Source of the DNA: Saccharina japonica
Lineage: Eukaryota; Sar; Phaeophyceae; Laminariales; Laminariaceae
Length of the DNA stretch: 64,000 nt
Direction: 5' to 3'
Assembly (NCBI GenBank): GCA_008828725.1
Contig: MEHQ01003963.1
Coordinates: forward strand, 8,170-72,169
Both the position numbers and the translations under genes were made by a program. The notes beneath the pieces were generated by a model. That model searched no databases and was not told the origin of the DNA. It saw nothing but the letters and a program-made list of their open reading frames with translations. Shown here one piece after another: positions 22,992-35,426 of this stretch (within the stretch, counting starts at the first letter, position 1; every line of letters begins with the position of its first letter).

Positions 22992-24409
22992 CTACAATAT
23001 GTCTAGTTGTCTGCAGCTAACGCCCCTTACCACCCATCCCCAAAGGTCAGTGTCCATCGTTGCAGGGTGGTCAAATGAATCATGGCGGGGTGGGAAATTA
23101 AACGTATCGTCGTCTTCGGTGTACGTGCCCTGGAATGTCACAGGCTCCAAGGACGGAGGCCACGGAGCCTTATCCCATATTTCACCATTTTTGTCTCTGA
23201 AACCCATCGACCACAAGGACGACGGCCACGCGATCCCCTCTACAAGCCAATCAAAATCTTCTCCGAACACAATCGAATGCAACGTTGTCGGCCACACAAC
23301 GTCGACGATCGGTTGATTAAATCTGTCCCCGAACACCAGACGGTGTAGCGCTGCTGGCCACGCAACGTCTTTGATGGGTTGGTCAAATCTGTGCCCAAAC
23401 GAAAGCCTTTGCAGAGAAGCGGGCCATACAACGCCTTCGACAAGTTGGTTGAATGTACCCCCGAAAGAAAGATTCAGTAAAGCAGCGGGCCACACAACAC
23501 CGACGATCGGCTGGTTGAATATATCGCCGAAATACAATTGAGGCAAAGAAGGGGGCCATACCACATTGGTGATAGGTTGGTTAAACTTCTCCCCCAAGGT
23601 CAGCTGCAGGAGAGAAGGAGGCAGTACCACATCGGCACCGGAAATTGGTTGGTTGAACTCATCCCCGAAGGTCAGTTTCAGCAAAGACGCCGGCCATACC
23701 ACACCAGCGATCGACTGGTTGAACCCTCCGACCAGAGACAGATGTTTCAACGAAACCGTCCAGGCAATCGACTTTATCGGCTCGTCAAGCTGACCGCCAA
23801 GAGCAAGCCGTTCAAGTGAACCCGGCAACGCCCCCCAGCTGATAGGAGCGTTTGGTACGCAACCCAGCGATAACTGTCGAAGTTCAAGCGGCCAAGATAT
23901 GCTACCTGGGATTTGGACAGCATCGTTTGGGGGCTTTCCGCCGTCGATATCCGTTAGCATCTTCTCAAACACCCTTCTAGGTGAGCGCTCCAGTCGCTCG
24001 TTTGCTTGCGAATCAGCAAACGAGCAAGACTCTGGTATTGCGGTGAGGTTTGACTTCACGTTTTTGCATTCAATACCGACCACCTTCATCCACTGCACCC
24101 CTCTAAGCAGTGGTGCCTCTGAAAGTGCAGGCACAAGCATGCCAATCGGAATTTTCCAACTAACGCCAGCCGCACGTAGAGCAGGGAGTGGGCGCCTTCG
24201 TGTTTCCTGGAGCTGCTCATCCAAGGAGTCATCGTCACCCCAGAGGCTGAGTGGCATACGTCCGCCGACCGTAACGCGCAACGTACGCACACCTCGACAG
24301 GCAACGCAGACAGGAAAAGAAGCTAGCTGCAGCTCCAGCGTACTCGCGTACCACTTTCCATCCGCCTGACTGAGGGCGATCGTGAGGGCGTCCAACCACC
24401 GACTGCTAC
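22992..24409 (-). CDS. FNIP/leucine-rich repeat protein, main exon
   Basis: Intact family member, about 472 residues in this exon. It has the shared N-terminal domain (GKWYASTLELQLASF, a CRGVRTLRV block, LPALRAAGVSW, LLRGVQWMKV) and then LPGSLERLALGG. About nine 22-residue F-N-Q-P-I-x-x-V-V-W-P-x-S-L-x-x-L-x-F-G repeats follow; one holds a two-residue insertion (PISGADVVLP). The tail is rich in Trp, Pro and acidic residues and ends at TAG 22992-22994. The frame stays open to 24476, but with no ATG before the conserved domain. GTCGTCGCAG|GT at 24409-24412 is preceded by a pyrimidine-rich run and matches the acceptor seen in the other copies, so a first exon must lie further upstream (higher coordinates). 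The product has no membrane segment; a binding role is inferred from the repeat class only. Confidence 0.8.
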
Positions 24410-24479
24410 CTGCGACGACAGAAGAAGCGCAAGCGGCGCGAAAGGCGATTATGCAATTTTTTGTCAATGCATGCAATCT

Positions 24480-25300
24480 GGGCGCTTGGTGGAACCGTTT
24501 CCCCGCAGCACTCGTGAGACTCTTTAGGGCCGACGGTGTGATTAATCAAACCATAGTACGACGTTGCTTGCCAAACCAAAGATTGTAGTTCACGTGCATT
24601 CAGTCAAATGTCTATCCAAGCCCCCATGCTCTCAGCGACAAGTACACGCCGCCTTTTCAGTGTAGGGAATAAAACGTGAAGCTCACCATCGCGGTTGAAA
24701 CCGTAGAATCCCCAACAAAGAGAAACAGAGGGTTGACCAACATTGAACATCGGTAGATAAAAGGATTCAGCATTACTCCATGCTACTGAGCATTAACTGG
24801 AATGCTGCTGTACTGCAGTCGCCACTGGACAGTTATCACGACAATAGGCTTTGCTGTTGCCCATTTCTTAACACTGCCCCTGAATGGAAGTTTCGTCTGT
24901 TATTATGTCGCAAAAAAACAAACACTTGGAGTTCCTAGCATGGTATTATCTACAACCGTTAAGCGTGTGCAGTGAAAATGACGTTGCAGCCGGTGTCCTC
25001 TTCCATTGTCGTGGTTGCTAAAGTAATGGATTCATGTGGATGCATCTGTACGCTATCCATGTCGAAGGTTACACCAAGATAATCAAAACACCAAAGAAGC
25101 ACCACATTCAGTTCCCCGTGCGTTGACGGCGGCAATGTAGATGTAGCTGTAGGCAAGCCTTAATGTATTTCAAACAATACTTCTGGTGTGGATACCGACG
25201 AGACTCAAAAATTACAAACCATTTGTTGAACAGCATCAATGACCCTTTTCAACAAACTAGGTACGTTTTAACGACAGCCTGTTAAAGACAAACGCAAGGT
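24480..25300. other. Upstream flank of FNIP gene; no further gene seen
   Basis: Must hold the promoter and first exon of the minus-strand FNIP gene, if the splice inference is right. I could not single out that exon. Confidence 0.3.
24778..24872 (+). repeat. Dispersed repeat, partner at 29044-29140
   Basis: Shares GCTGCTGTACTGCAGTCGC and TTATCACGACAATAGGCTTT with 29044-29140 in direct orientation. Identity not known. Confidence 0.55.
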
Positions 25301-25439
25301 TTTAAAGTCTACCGTTTTCTGCACTGCACTCGAAAACTAGTAAAACAATTCCGATAATACTGGCACACACAATATGCACGTTACAGTGCTCTCTGTATTG
25401 ATAACCGCCCCCACGGACACGCCCTATGCTCCAACTATA

Positions 25440-25700
25440 GTCCAGGCCTATGAAGCCACTGAAGCTTATGATGAAGCTGATATACTTGATGAAGCTAATG
25501 GAGCTGATATAGTTGGAAGAATCTAACGAAGCTGATGTAGGCGATGGAGCTGATGGAACTGAAGCGGCTGATTGATGTGGATCATCTGTTGAAACTGACG
25601 TTGCTATCGAAGAAGCCGATGAAACTGCTGCAGCTGCCGCTAATCCCGCTGTAGCCACTGCGGTAGTCGCCTGCGCTTCATGGTCTAGCGGTGAAGCCGA
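25440..25700 (-). repeat. Degenerate GAAGCTGATG minisatellite
   Basis: GAAGCTGAT-like units recur many times with small changes. On the minus strand they give a Ser/Ala/Thr-rich frame (25302-25709) that is most easily explained by the repeat. No family resemblance. Confidence 0.45.
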
Positions 25701-26290
25701 TGTAGCCACCGTTGGTTGTGCTGATGTCGTTCGTGTAGCAGCCTCTGCTGTAAATCAAAGTACCTGCTGTAGAAGTAACTGCTATCATAGTCTCAATACA
25801 GGAGTAGTCTGTGCTGTACCAGTCCATGCTATACGAGTCGTTCCTGTAGGATTTATCGTTACCGCAGCACGCGATGCCTTCCGGAGACAATTATAACGAT
25901 GTTGACAATAATGATGTTGATAATACTGTCGAAGACGATTGGTCCGTGTCTTGATTTACTGAAAGCTTTGTGTCTTGATTTGCTGAAGGGGCAATTTTCA
26001 TTCGTTGATGATGATACGTTGATATGCGTGATGAGGACAGCCCCGCGATTGACGATTTGCAGACGATACGAGAGGTAGTCGTTGAGAAGTCGGCGGGCGT
26101 GATGACGACGGCGCTGTGATGTAAAATACCTCAAACACGAAGTAGCCGGGTAGTTTTCGGAATAGTTTCCGATGAAGAAGATATAGCTGTAGGCGTATCT
26201 CTGCTCCAGTCCAGGCTCACATGTCCTTGTCGATGCCCCTCCAATGAGTTGCCTCCGGTAGGCCCGTGGCTTTGGAACAGGTGTTTGAAA

Positions 26291-26758
26291 TTACGGCCAC
26301 TTGCTCCCACCTCGAACGGCTTTCAGTCGTCGGGGTTTGCCCCAGTAGTGTGAACCTCGCGAGTTAGTCGGGAACAGCTTTTCTCCCGCATTCGGTGAAG
26401 ACGATCTTGTGCTCTCTCCATGATGTTGGTCTGTACCGTGTAAGACCTTCGCCAGTTCCTCGTACAGCTCCTGCCGAGTGGTGGTGCTTATAGCGCCATA
26501 GGTCTCCCTGAGCGCATTCCAAGTCGTCTGCCGTCCGGTTTCGTGCCCTTGATATGCTGTACTGCTGTAGCGATCCCCTCGTGCGTAGATAAGAAGATCG
26601 CAGTGTAGGGACTGGTGGTGATGCGGTGTCGCGTAAACCAGGTTGCTACCGACTCTGGAGTTGTACTTCTTCTGCCCCTTGAATGTTACGTTGTAAATGG
26701 TAGAGGTATATGTGCTGACGTGGAACTTGACCCGTGCTTTCCAGCCACGATAGGCGTA
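26291..26758 (-). pseudogene. Relic of copia-type Gag (probable)
   Basis: This minus-strand frame stays open for about 156 codons without a start codon. In order it reads a WKARVKFHVSTY segment, a CDLLIYARGD segment, and TTWNALRETYGAISTTTRQEL followed by YEELAKVL (the first cut here at 20 residues plus one). Copia-type Gag proteins have the same order: an early W-K-x-R-x-x-x-H-L, then W-x-x-L-x-x-x-Y, then a Ser/Arg/Glu-Leu helix. After about 26430 another frame looks more protein-like (MERAQDRLHRMREK), so a frameshift is likely, and a stop lies just upstream of 26758. No pol, LTR or zinc knuckle was found beside it. The family assignment is from memory of the pattern, not from a search. Confidence 0.4.
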
Positions 26759-26799
26759 CTAATTCTCTCTATCGTAACCGCAAGGGGCGCTGTGCCATT

Positions 26800-27331
26800 C
26801 GGTCGCGCTGCGTTGTTGGTGTTGTCTTTCATCTTGTGATTGCACCGCACCTACGAGTAATATGACAGAACCGAAACCTTCGAAAACTCTTGATATTGTA
26901 AGGAAATCTCTTGCTGTACGAGTACTTGGTACTTGGTACGAGCGTTTGCAATGTATGCGTCAACCGTAGATGCACCTGGTGACCTTTCGGACACACCTGT
27001 GGGCTTTGGGTTTTGTAACTTACAGTACGCACTTGGTTGTACTCGCTGCTAGTTTCAGCCACCAGTTCTTGGGCTTGTTTCACGGATGTAACGCTTGTGT
27101 TTTTGAATATCGTCTTCTCAAGAGTAGAACCTTTGCGACCCTCAATCCGAGCAGAACTGAAACAAAAATGCGCTTGAAATTACTTGAGCCAGCTATGGCT
27201 TGACGCGCTGATGCAGATGCTGTTACGTAGCGGTACACGTGTTTTTTTGTAAGCCGTAAAGTTGTCACAGTAATAGACTGGTTGATAAGCCGCGTTAGGA
27301 TTATGATGTTTTCCCTTTATTCTCTGTTGAT
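26800..27331. other. No gene supported
   Basis: Short minus-strand frames (26829-27083, 27080-27268) might be further decayed retroelement sequence upstream of the Gag relic, but I cannot show it. Confidence 0.25.
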
Positions 27332-27335
27332 GTAC

Positions 27336-28416
27336 GACGCGTACTACGATAGAGGTAACACTTTTTGCCTGAAAATAGTTTTGAAAGCCGGGGCTTCTTA
27401 ACCCAAAATCGTCGGTCTTTCATCATTGTGTGGGAATGCTTTTATTTTTTATACTTAGGGCCCATCTTAACGAAGACAGCAAAAATTCAATTTGGAAAAT
27501 AAAATCCTATTTGAATGTGATTTCGCAAAAAAAAACTGGTTTGCGTCCTATGGGGAATAGTGAATTGCTCGTTCAAATATTTATGAAATCGAAAAAACGC
27601 AGCATGCGTCACAGCGCCCAGGTGAAAAAAATCGACGAGAGGAGACGAGAGGGAAAGCATGCGTCGACGCGTGCGCGCCGCCGCCAGCATACTTTTGCTT
27701 TTGACCGCCCAGGCTAGGAATCTATCGCTCTCAGGGTCTCCTGGGTGGGCGTAGGGATCCCTGGAACGCCACGGGCGAGACAGGGGCGGCGATGATGTTA
27801 TCGAAGTCTTGAGCGTATCATGCTGTTTTTGGGTCGATCGCTCGGTTTTTGATCGGGTTGGAGCATCGAGCTGGTTGAAAATTGGGATTGCGACCGCCAT
27901 GATTGGTTTTGAGGCGCCACCGCCGGGGTACGCTGTGCTATGGTCTATAGGCGTGGGCGCGGCTGTTGTCCCGGTGGCCTCGGGTTGTGATTCACGTGTT
28001 GTCGCCTCGGTCGTGGTCATCGATGCCACCAAGAAATTACCAGATTGTACCGGGGGCGTTTGCCCACCGTGGACATGCCGGTCCAAGTCGGGCCAACTCC
28101 TCAATTTGATTTGAATTCTTTGGAAAAGAAGGTCCTGGGACCTTTTTGGTTTTTTCGTCCAATTCAAATTGATTAGACCCCAAGATCCTAATCGTTGATG
28201 CTGGTGAGTGTGTTGACCAATGAAAAGCGTATTTGAATCTTCTTTTTTCCAAATTGAATTTATTTCATACTCGTTAATACGGGCCCTTAGGCCATGGGAT
28301 TGTTGATCGGGTAGCACTTTTATTTTCCTCTAAAATCAGCTTTTGTGTGAGGTATGGATCTCCTCAGGGGACCACGCTCAGGAAAAACATGGTGCGCCTC
28401 TACCATAGCATGCGTC
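27336..28416 (-). mobile_element. MITE, GACGC family, TSD GTAC, split by an insertion
   Basis: The ends are GACGCGTACTACGATAGAGG at 27336 and CCTCTACCATAGCATGCGTC ending at 28416. Flanks are GTAC at 27332-27335 and GTAC at 28417-28420. Removing 27458-28286 and one TTA leaves about 249 bp, the length of the uninterrupted copies, and the two halves then align with them block by block. Confidence 0.85.
27458..28286. mobile_element. PIF/Harbinger-like element, TSD TTA, nested in MITE
   Basis: Both ends begin GGGCCC and continue inward as an imperfect inverted repeat of about 45 bp: GGGCCCATCTTAACGA on the left, GGGCCCGTATTAACGA on the right, then AAATTCAATTTGGAAAA on both. The 3-bp TTA at 27455-27457 repeats at 28287-28289. 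A TTA/TAA target and GGGCC-type ends are typical of PIF/Harbinger and Tourist elements. The 829-bp interior is too short for that superfamily's transposase. It does carry one minus-strand open frame across nearly all of it (27487 upward, about 177 codons from its first internal ATG near 28017), which I do not recognise. Confidence 0.75.
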
Positions 28417-28655
28417 GTACGAGTAGTAACCTGACCATCTCGCCTGTTGATGGATGCAGCAGTCCCGCCGAACCGTAATATAAGACCAAGATTGTGTGCG
28501 CTTGCACAAATAACCTCGACCAACTCACACGATCGAGTTATGTCCTTCAGCAACGCAACGTTTTTGATACTTACTCGTGCGAGCTTTGCTGTGTGCTACG
28601 GCAATCTCCCGAGGACCGACCACAAAATCTGTTCTCGTAGCTTTAGTATACTTAC

Positions 28656-28897
28656 GACGCATGCTACGATATAGGTGCACCATGTTTGTTCTGGCCATCA
28701 TACTTCAGGAGCTCCATACCACACCGCAAAAATGATTTCGGAGGAAAATATAAGTGCTGCTTGATGAAAAATATCATGGCCTAACTCTACTCTGAAATAG
28801 ATTGCAACACAAGAATAAAAGTCCGACGATTTCAAGGAGCCCAATCGTTCATAAAACGTTTCAGCTAGAAAGTGACACCTCTATCGTAGCACGCGTC
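28656..28897 (+). mobile_element. MITE, GACGC family
   Basis: Ends are GACGCATGCTACGATATAGG and CTCTATCGTAGCACGCGTC. The interior holds CACCATG, AGGAGCTCCATACC, GGAGGAAAATATAAGTGCTG and AGTCCGACGATTTC, as in the other copies. The flanks (TTAC and GTAT) do not form a clear 4-bp duplication. Confidence 0.8.
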
Positions 28898-28899
28898 GT

Positions 28900-31079
28900 A
28901 TGTCATACTAGATACGACTACCTGGTAGTAAATACTGGCTCGGTAACCGAACCGCAGCATTTGTACCTAATTACACCGCACTGTTCCTCCCTGGTGGATG
29001 GACCGAACGCATAACGCTGACTACGATGCTTCTGTTTTTTAATCCACGTGCTACTGAACATTTTATGATATGCTGCTGTACTGCAGTCGCTACTCAACAT
29101 TTATCACGACAATAGGCTTTGTTCCTGCCTATTTGCTAACATACTACAGTGCACGGCAGTACCATGGCAGTACACAATGCACTAATAATGCGGACTCGAA
29201 CGATACGAGGTTGATATAAACATATCGCAGGTGTTAGCTTAGAACCGCTTAATTGTACGCTGCCGATTACTTGGGAACATACAGTTACCGAGGAACAACT
29301 ATTAATAGAGCAGTGCAGTATAGTCCCCGCCGCGTGCGCAACACACGGTACGTGCAAGTGATTACAGTAGTACTTACGAGTATTCATACTTCGAAGTATT
29401 TGGTTAACCCGCTTGACCCTCCGCCATTCCACATTTTACTAGTGTTTGGGATACTCTAACTGAGACATACCTGATATACTGTAGAAGAATAAGCGTAACA
29501 TGAAAACACACACTGCTGTATACTGTATGGTCGTATCCGTCAGAATAATACCAGTACTGGTACATAAAACAGTTCTGGCGGGCCATGGCGGGTCTCAGCA
29601 AGGCGCAGCAGAGGGGTTTTACATGGGTCAGGTTATGAGTAGCCGACGCAAAAACAACGCGCGACCCTCGACAAAAAAACTGTTTATGGATGCCTCAATC
29701 CCTGCCGCGAATGATCACGAGCGAGCTCATACAGTGCAGGACACATAATAAGAAAGAGGAACTTTGGTCCAGGCTGGATTTCTATTTGAGAGAGGGTGCT
29801 TTCTGCTGTACACCAAGTTCAGTATAACGACTCCCGAATTTCCTACGTATTTTCCTCTGAACCTCTCAGCCTGGCTTTCTTATTAGCCTGTTTTTTATTA
29901 GGTGTCCTGTACTACTGTAAGATTATCGGGCTGGGTAATTTTCAACGTTGCTCGACCAGATCGGCTTGGGTACCAGGTACTTAGGAAGTCGTAATTGCAC
30001 CCTGGGGGTGTTAAAATGGGAGAGGCGACGAAACGTGCACCCCTGCGCGTTTCACTGTAACCACGCATCGGGAAGAACCAATGAACGACTTGGCCAGCAT
30101 GCAAGTTGCCCAGACATTGGCAGCCGCAGTATAACTACAGCAGCAGTCGCAGAACGTAGAACCAGCACGCATAGGTGCTCACCTTGCTCATTTGTGCTAC
30201 TTGTAGGAGGAGTACGAGATGCAGGTTCAGTCGCGGAGAGATCGACTGGACACAACTCTTCAGGAGCAGACACCTCCACCGTTGTGAGGCAGGTTTTCCC
30301 TACCATACATCCCATGGAGTTACTGATGGGTACACCTGGTTTTGGCCCCTTTGGTCACGCGCGCATGGCACGCTGGTGCATGGGGTGGTGCTGCTGCTGT
30401 CTTTTTTTTGGCGTGTCCCTGGTCCCCGTTCGAAACAAACTTTGAGTAATGCAAAGACAAGTATACGGGAAACCCCTGCGACGAGCGGCGAGCGGCGCCA
30501 GCGCCAGCAGCCAGCAGCCACGAAACGCGCGGAAATGTCTACATACCACAGGCGTATACACAAGTACCAATAGGGAACCTGCGACAGAAAAACGGTGGCC
30601 CAGAACGATGGAGGGCTCTCCTTCGAGCGATGTTTGTCCAGTCCAACGCCTGGCGACTGAATCGGCAGCCTTTAGCACGAGCAGCGAGCAAGGTATGGAT
30701 TTTTGTTGGACTGCTGTATATACTCGTATACAAGGTTCCCCTCCGGGACATGCCTAGGGGAGTGGCGCAAGAACGAATTGAAAACCAAACTCGTACATAA
30801 TTCGATATTGTATCCTACGCAAGCATATAACATCATAGTACGACGATATGAATTATCTGCATATTACCGTACATGCAGGGTACATGCACACTATTTTCTA
30901 GAACTGTATCAGATGACCTGCGCACTGTTGGGGGTAAAAATACTTGGAAATAGTGTGGAACCCTTACTATTGACTGCATATTTTTAATAGATTTTCCTAA
31001 CGATTCCGCCAAACATTATATTATGTTCGCCAGTGTGTTTATGTATGTCTTTGTTGTGTGGAGAGGCACCACAGTTGAC
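28900..31079. other. No gene supported
   Basis: Many frames of 60 to 165 codons, none recognised. 30045-30700 has long overlapping frames on both strands with no protein-like motif. The dispersed repeat at 29044-29140 is the only structure I can support. Confidence 0.3.
29044..29140 (+). repeat. Dispersed repeat, partner at 24778-24872
   Basis: Direct copy of the 24.8 kb repeat, with scattered mismatches. Confidence 0.55.
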
Positions 31080-31262
31080 TTGGTTCTAGAAGGGGATCGA
31101 AATAGACTCGATTTCAGAGGTATTAGGGTCGGAATCATAATCATCATGGTTTTACGTGGGGGATCAAACATGACTTGGTTTTTGTGTTAGGTTCGAAATT
31201 GGCCTGGTTTTGGTGCGGAGGGCCGAAATTGACTTATTTTTTGTGTCAGGGCCGAAAATGAC
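31080..31262 (+). repeat. Degenerate short tandem repeat
   Basis: About four loose units, each starting near GAAATTGAC or GAAAATGAC and ending TTTTTGTGTxAGGGxC, spaced roughly 40 to 50 bp apart. Confidence 0.4.
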
Positions 31263-31486
31263 GGTTTATTTTTCCCTTTGGTTTGTTTTATGTTTGTATT
31301 ATGTACGTGCGTAACCCAGACACCACAGACAGCACACGAGCAGTGCAGAGCAATAAAACAGCATGAAGCGCGTGCGGTAGTTTTGTCCGCCCTGTATTGC
31401 TGTGGCGTCCTACTATACTGTACTCTTGCTGTTCTGTGTGTGTGTGTTTTTTTTTATCGGACCCTGTGATCTGTTGTTATAAGGGG

Positions 31487-31580
31487 TAGTCCGTGGTCAC
31501 AGGACAGGCTCCAAAAAGCTCTGGAGTGGAAGAATACCCCAGGGAAAAATAATACACTAAATACAAAGTACAACGCAGTA
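31487..31580 (-). repeat. Dispersed repeat, inverted partner at 7609-7703
   Basis: Reverse complement of the 7.6 kb repeat. Shared blocks include CTCTGGAGTGGAAGAATA and CAACGCAGTA. Confidence 0.55.
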
Positions 31581-31894
31581 AGTAGTGCTGGGGGTCTCTG
31601 CTGTTGCGTGGTACATGCATGCTGCCACAGGTCCAACAACACACTGCTTGCTGGTGGTGCTGCTGCTAACTGTACAGCAGATCCACAGTCGATATAGGCT
31701 AAGGCGCTGGATACACTCACACACTAAATACTGGAAATATTCAGAGTCTCGTCACCTCGGGCGTCTTTCGAACAGTGGGTTAGGGGATAACAATGCACGG
31801 TGCGCCTTTTCACCCCGCATACCAAGGTCAAGTCATTTTCGGCCCGCAGACAAAGAGCAAGTAAATTTCTCTCCCCCACTAAAAAGGAAAAACA

Positions 31895-31965
31895 TATGAA
31901 CGAGAGTCTCGAACTGACCACTTCAGACAAATTACCGGGCATCGCACTCATTTGACCATATTACC
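31895..31965 (-). ncRNA. tRNA-like sequence, possible SINE head
   Basis: On the minus strand, TGGTCAAATGAG resembles a degenerate A box, and AGTTCGAGACTC about 40 bases downstream resembles a B box, the spacing of a tRNA promoter. The T and acceptor stems do not pair well, so this is not a working tRNA. A tRNA-derived SINE is possible, but no second copy was found to confirm it. Confidence 0.25.
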
Positions 31966-32054
31966 AAAGAGTCAAAATATTTTTTATACTGGCGTGTTTG
32001 TCCACAGCACTGAATGCGTGACACACCGTACATACACATGCACAGCAGCAGCGC

Positions 32055-32500
32055 AGCAGAAGGAGACAGGTAGAGATGCGACAGCGATGACGGATCATAG
32101 CCTCCGATAAAGCAACTACTGCTGCTGGAGCCACAGCAGTATCAGCGCGGACCTGCCACATGCAGCGTGATGTTGCCTGTGTGCTCGTTGTGTGCTGGGC
32201 GGGGTTGCAACGTGTTGTTTGTGTTCTCTTTGCATGTTATCTGATGTCTAAAAGTTCGGTGGTGTGCTTGGGGCAAAAACCCGCAACACCAGAAATATAA
32301 TAGCAGTTGCCGTACTCACACGTAATAAAAACGGCCCTTACATTTCGGTCCAAAGTGACCCTGGATAGTCATAACACACAGCACAACAGCAAAAATGCAA
32401 GAAGGTGGCGGACTACGGACAGCAGCCTTCGATAAAACAACTACTACAGCAGCAGTACAGCCCAGATGGATGTGCCACTCACGCACGATGTTCCCTACTC
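32055..32500. repeat. Diverged direct duplication (two units of about 110 bp)
   Basis: 32055-32180 and 32399-32500 share AGAAGG, CGATAAAxCAACTACT, CAGCAG-type sequence and a GATGTTxCCT end in the same order. The minus-strand frames over each unit are therefore similar, without being evidence of genes. Confidence 0.4.
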
Positions 32501-35393
32501 GTGTTAGCGGCAACGCTGTAACGCCGTGCTCTGTGCATGTTGCTGTTGTCCTACTGGTATCTGGTACATGTTTCTGGCCTGTGTGCATGTAGAGAGCAAA
32601 AAACAGACAATAGCTAAAAACAGAACATCGTTATTTACTGGCACGTACGTACGAAACACGGGCCTCGTGCTGAGAACCCGGGAAATCGGCTTATCCACTC
32701 CCGCGGGAAAAAAAACTTCGAGCGCCCGCCACGCTAGCCACAGAGCTCGGATCGAGCCCAAACCTCGACCAATGTGTCCGCCCGGGCCTCCCGTGTCGGG
32801 GTACTTAGCGTTTTGCCGAAAAGCGCTCGCGCGGAGAGAAAAGTTGCGAAAAGTGCGAAAAATTCACAAACATAACTATACATACACATCTCAGCGTACC
32901 CAGAAAACGAGAAATAAATCTACTGCTATACTGTACCTCAGTCATGTGATTGCCAGAGCAACGTGGTATGTGTCAATGCTGGGCGCTAACGTTCCTTCGG
33001 GCATATTGGCACAGGGAAACACGCAGGACCGCTTGCTACAAGGCGATATCTCCTATCCCTGACCATGTGTTCATAATAACAGTTTCGGGAAAAAAAATGA
33101 AGACGAAAAAAAACGGTCATCAGGCTGCTCAAGAGTGGGGGGGTACTTCTACGTACGTATTTGTCCAGGATTTTTACGACTTGCTCATGCGTCGGGAGTA
33201 CTTGTCCAGGAGTTTAAATCTCATGATCGACTCGACTTTTGCAGCAGGCGAACCACAAAGTCGAGTGAGAAACATGTGACTACTGCACGACATGCATTAA
33301 GTTTCTGGTCGACCACGGTGCTCCACCACCTTTCGCCGTGACCTTCTCCCTCCGCTTCTCCCCCTGTATCAAATTTCCCACCGTCGTTGCCTCCCTCCTT
33401 GCCGTGGTCCGACTTGTCGAGGTTGTGTGCGTACGGGTCGTGCATCATGTTTCCTGTATCTCCATTTCGACCACGCGAACACATCCTCCACATATCCACG
33501 TCTTGCCCGGCTGGCCTGATATCAGACCTACTTACCGCTGTGCTGCTTTCGCCACCACAGCAACAATATCACCAGACCACGACTGGTTGGAGCAGGTGGC
33601 GGGCTATGCCGATCTACGATTTAGCGGCGAGTGGGTACTCACCTCTTCCACATCCTCCTCGCGGTCGCCCAGCTTGAGGCTGCGTGCAGGTGTTTGTTTG
33701 CTCTCGTGCGAAAAACACATTTGGCCTTCTACCAAAACACTACATTCCCCGCCACGGCAAGGAAGGAGGTGCGCCCTATCGCTCTACGCTGTGGTGGCGT
33801 GTCATCCACCCCAGGCTCCTGTAGCGGCGCTGCAGGCACCCTGATTCCGCCTGTGCTCAGTTCCATGACCACAACCCTGTGTAGTTTGATGCTCATGCCT
33901 GGACTCTCTTTTTGCGACCCTATTTCTTTGAGGAAGATGAACTTTGCTCCTGGCAAAAAGGCCGTAACGTCTTTTATGCGGACGAGACTTCGGCAGCGCT
34001 TTGACAACGCACGTCCAGAGCAAGTTTTGTTCCACTTTTTTTTTTTTCCGAAACTCTCTATTATCAGTAAGATGCTCTATTGTTGTATTAATAGGATGAT
34101 CTACTCGACGTGCAGAACAACAGGAGCAGTAAATAATGAGGCGTACTTGTGTGACAATTACTATACCACTCTGTCCCGAAATATAGACACCGTTTTCATT
34201 TAATGATAATGTACAAAAGGTGCTTACATTTCGGAACATATTTATCGAAACTTCGACAGCCTTTGAGGAACGACGCCCAGTAGTATTTGTTTTTCAATGC
34301 CCCCCCCCCCCCGAAAAGTGACTATTATCGTTACTCCTCCTGTCTTAGATTGCTATCACAAAAAGACCGAATCTGCGATCAAACAAAGCGGCAACTGGAG
34401 GCACCTCTTACCGCCAATTTTTTCTTGGAGGATATTCCGTGATTTTGCCACATCTCCAACTGAAGTGTCAATCCCAAAGTTACCCCCCATGCAACATATT
34501 ATTTGGTACACTCGATGTAGTGTAGGCAATGCAGTGTGATAAAACGGCAGAAGTTTTAGCGGCATCTCTGCGTCGCGACCTTGTAGCTAACGTTTGAAAT
34601 TGTCATTCCGCGCAGTTGAATGTGCTTGATCTGGTACACTACTGTACCCGAGGGGTTGATTTATCAGGCTGTACGTACGAGTATTTTGGCGTATGCGAGT
34701 ACTCCCATGCTAATAATATATTCAGGAAATAACTACTGTACAGTTTTGTTTTTTTTGTGGGCTTCGCTGCGGGCTACGCGTACAGCAGCAGAGCAGAATG
34801 TACTTGATCGCTCTCAGGCTGCTCTTCCCAGATCACAGAGTAGGCGCTGTCAAAGCGAGGCGAATGCCCGCTACCACGCGTTCGTGGCTACAAGGATGCC
34901 GCAACGTCATTCGGCGGTGAGGTTTGAGTTGATTTCAAGGGAGAAGGCGGCGTTTGAATCGAATTTTCTGCGATCTTTGAGGCAAACATTTGCGGCTAAT
35001 TAAGGCATAGCACCAATCGAAAAGTCTCCGGCCCTTGATTAGCGTCCTTGCTTGTATACACGGGAATCGGGATAGCGTTCGGCGAGTTCCTCCACCTTCT
35101 TCACGGCGACCTCTGCCGTTGATATTGGCAAATCCGGCGACGCAGTTGCTGGAACTTACGTAGCCTCGGTGCACAGGGTTCAAGCGGTTGTGGTGAAGAT
35201 GACTTATCGAGTTGTAGCAAGGCAAAGGCCTATCCTACTACAGTCGAGGTACAGGCTCTACAGTAGCTTGAACCAGTTGCTCTGCGCCCATTAAGTCTGC
35301 CTCAAAGGGTCTAGTGAAAGGCTGATTATGGCCGAACCCCAAACCCCGCTTTCTACAAAAACCGTGCAGTGTGGATTGCTGTTTAGTTTGGTG
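32501..35393. other. No gene supported; a few protein-like frames
   Basis: The most protein-like stretches are a minus-strand frame at 33729-34007 and a plus-strand frame ending at a TAA near 35003 (34620-35003). Neither matches a family I know and both overlap other frames. A poly-C run lies near 34300. Confidence 0.25.
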
Positions 35394-35426
35394 GGGGGGG
35401 TTTGTTGGGGGGGGGGGGGGGGGGGG
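35394..35426 (+). repeat. Long G run
   Basis: Two G tracts, about 9 and about 20 bases, separated by TTTGTT. The sequence is able to form G-quadruplex, and its length is prone to sequencing error. Confidence 0.8.
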
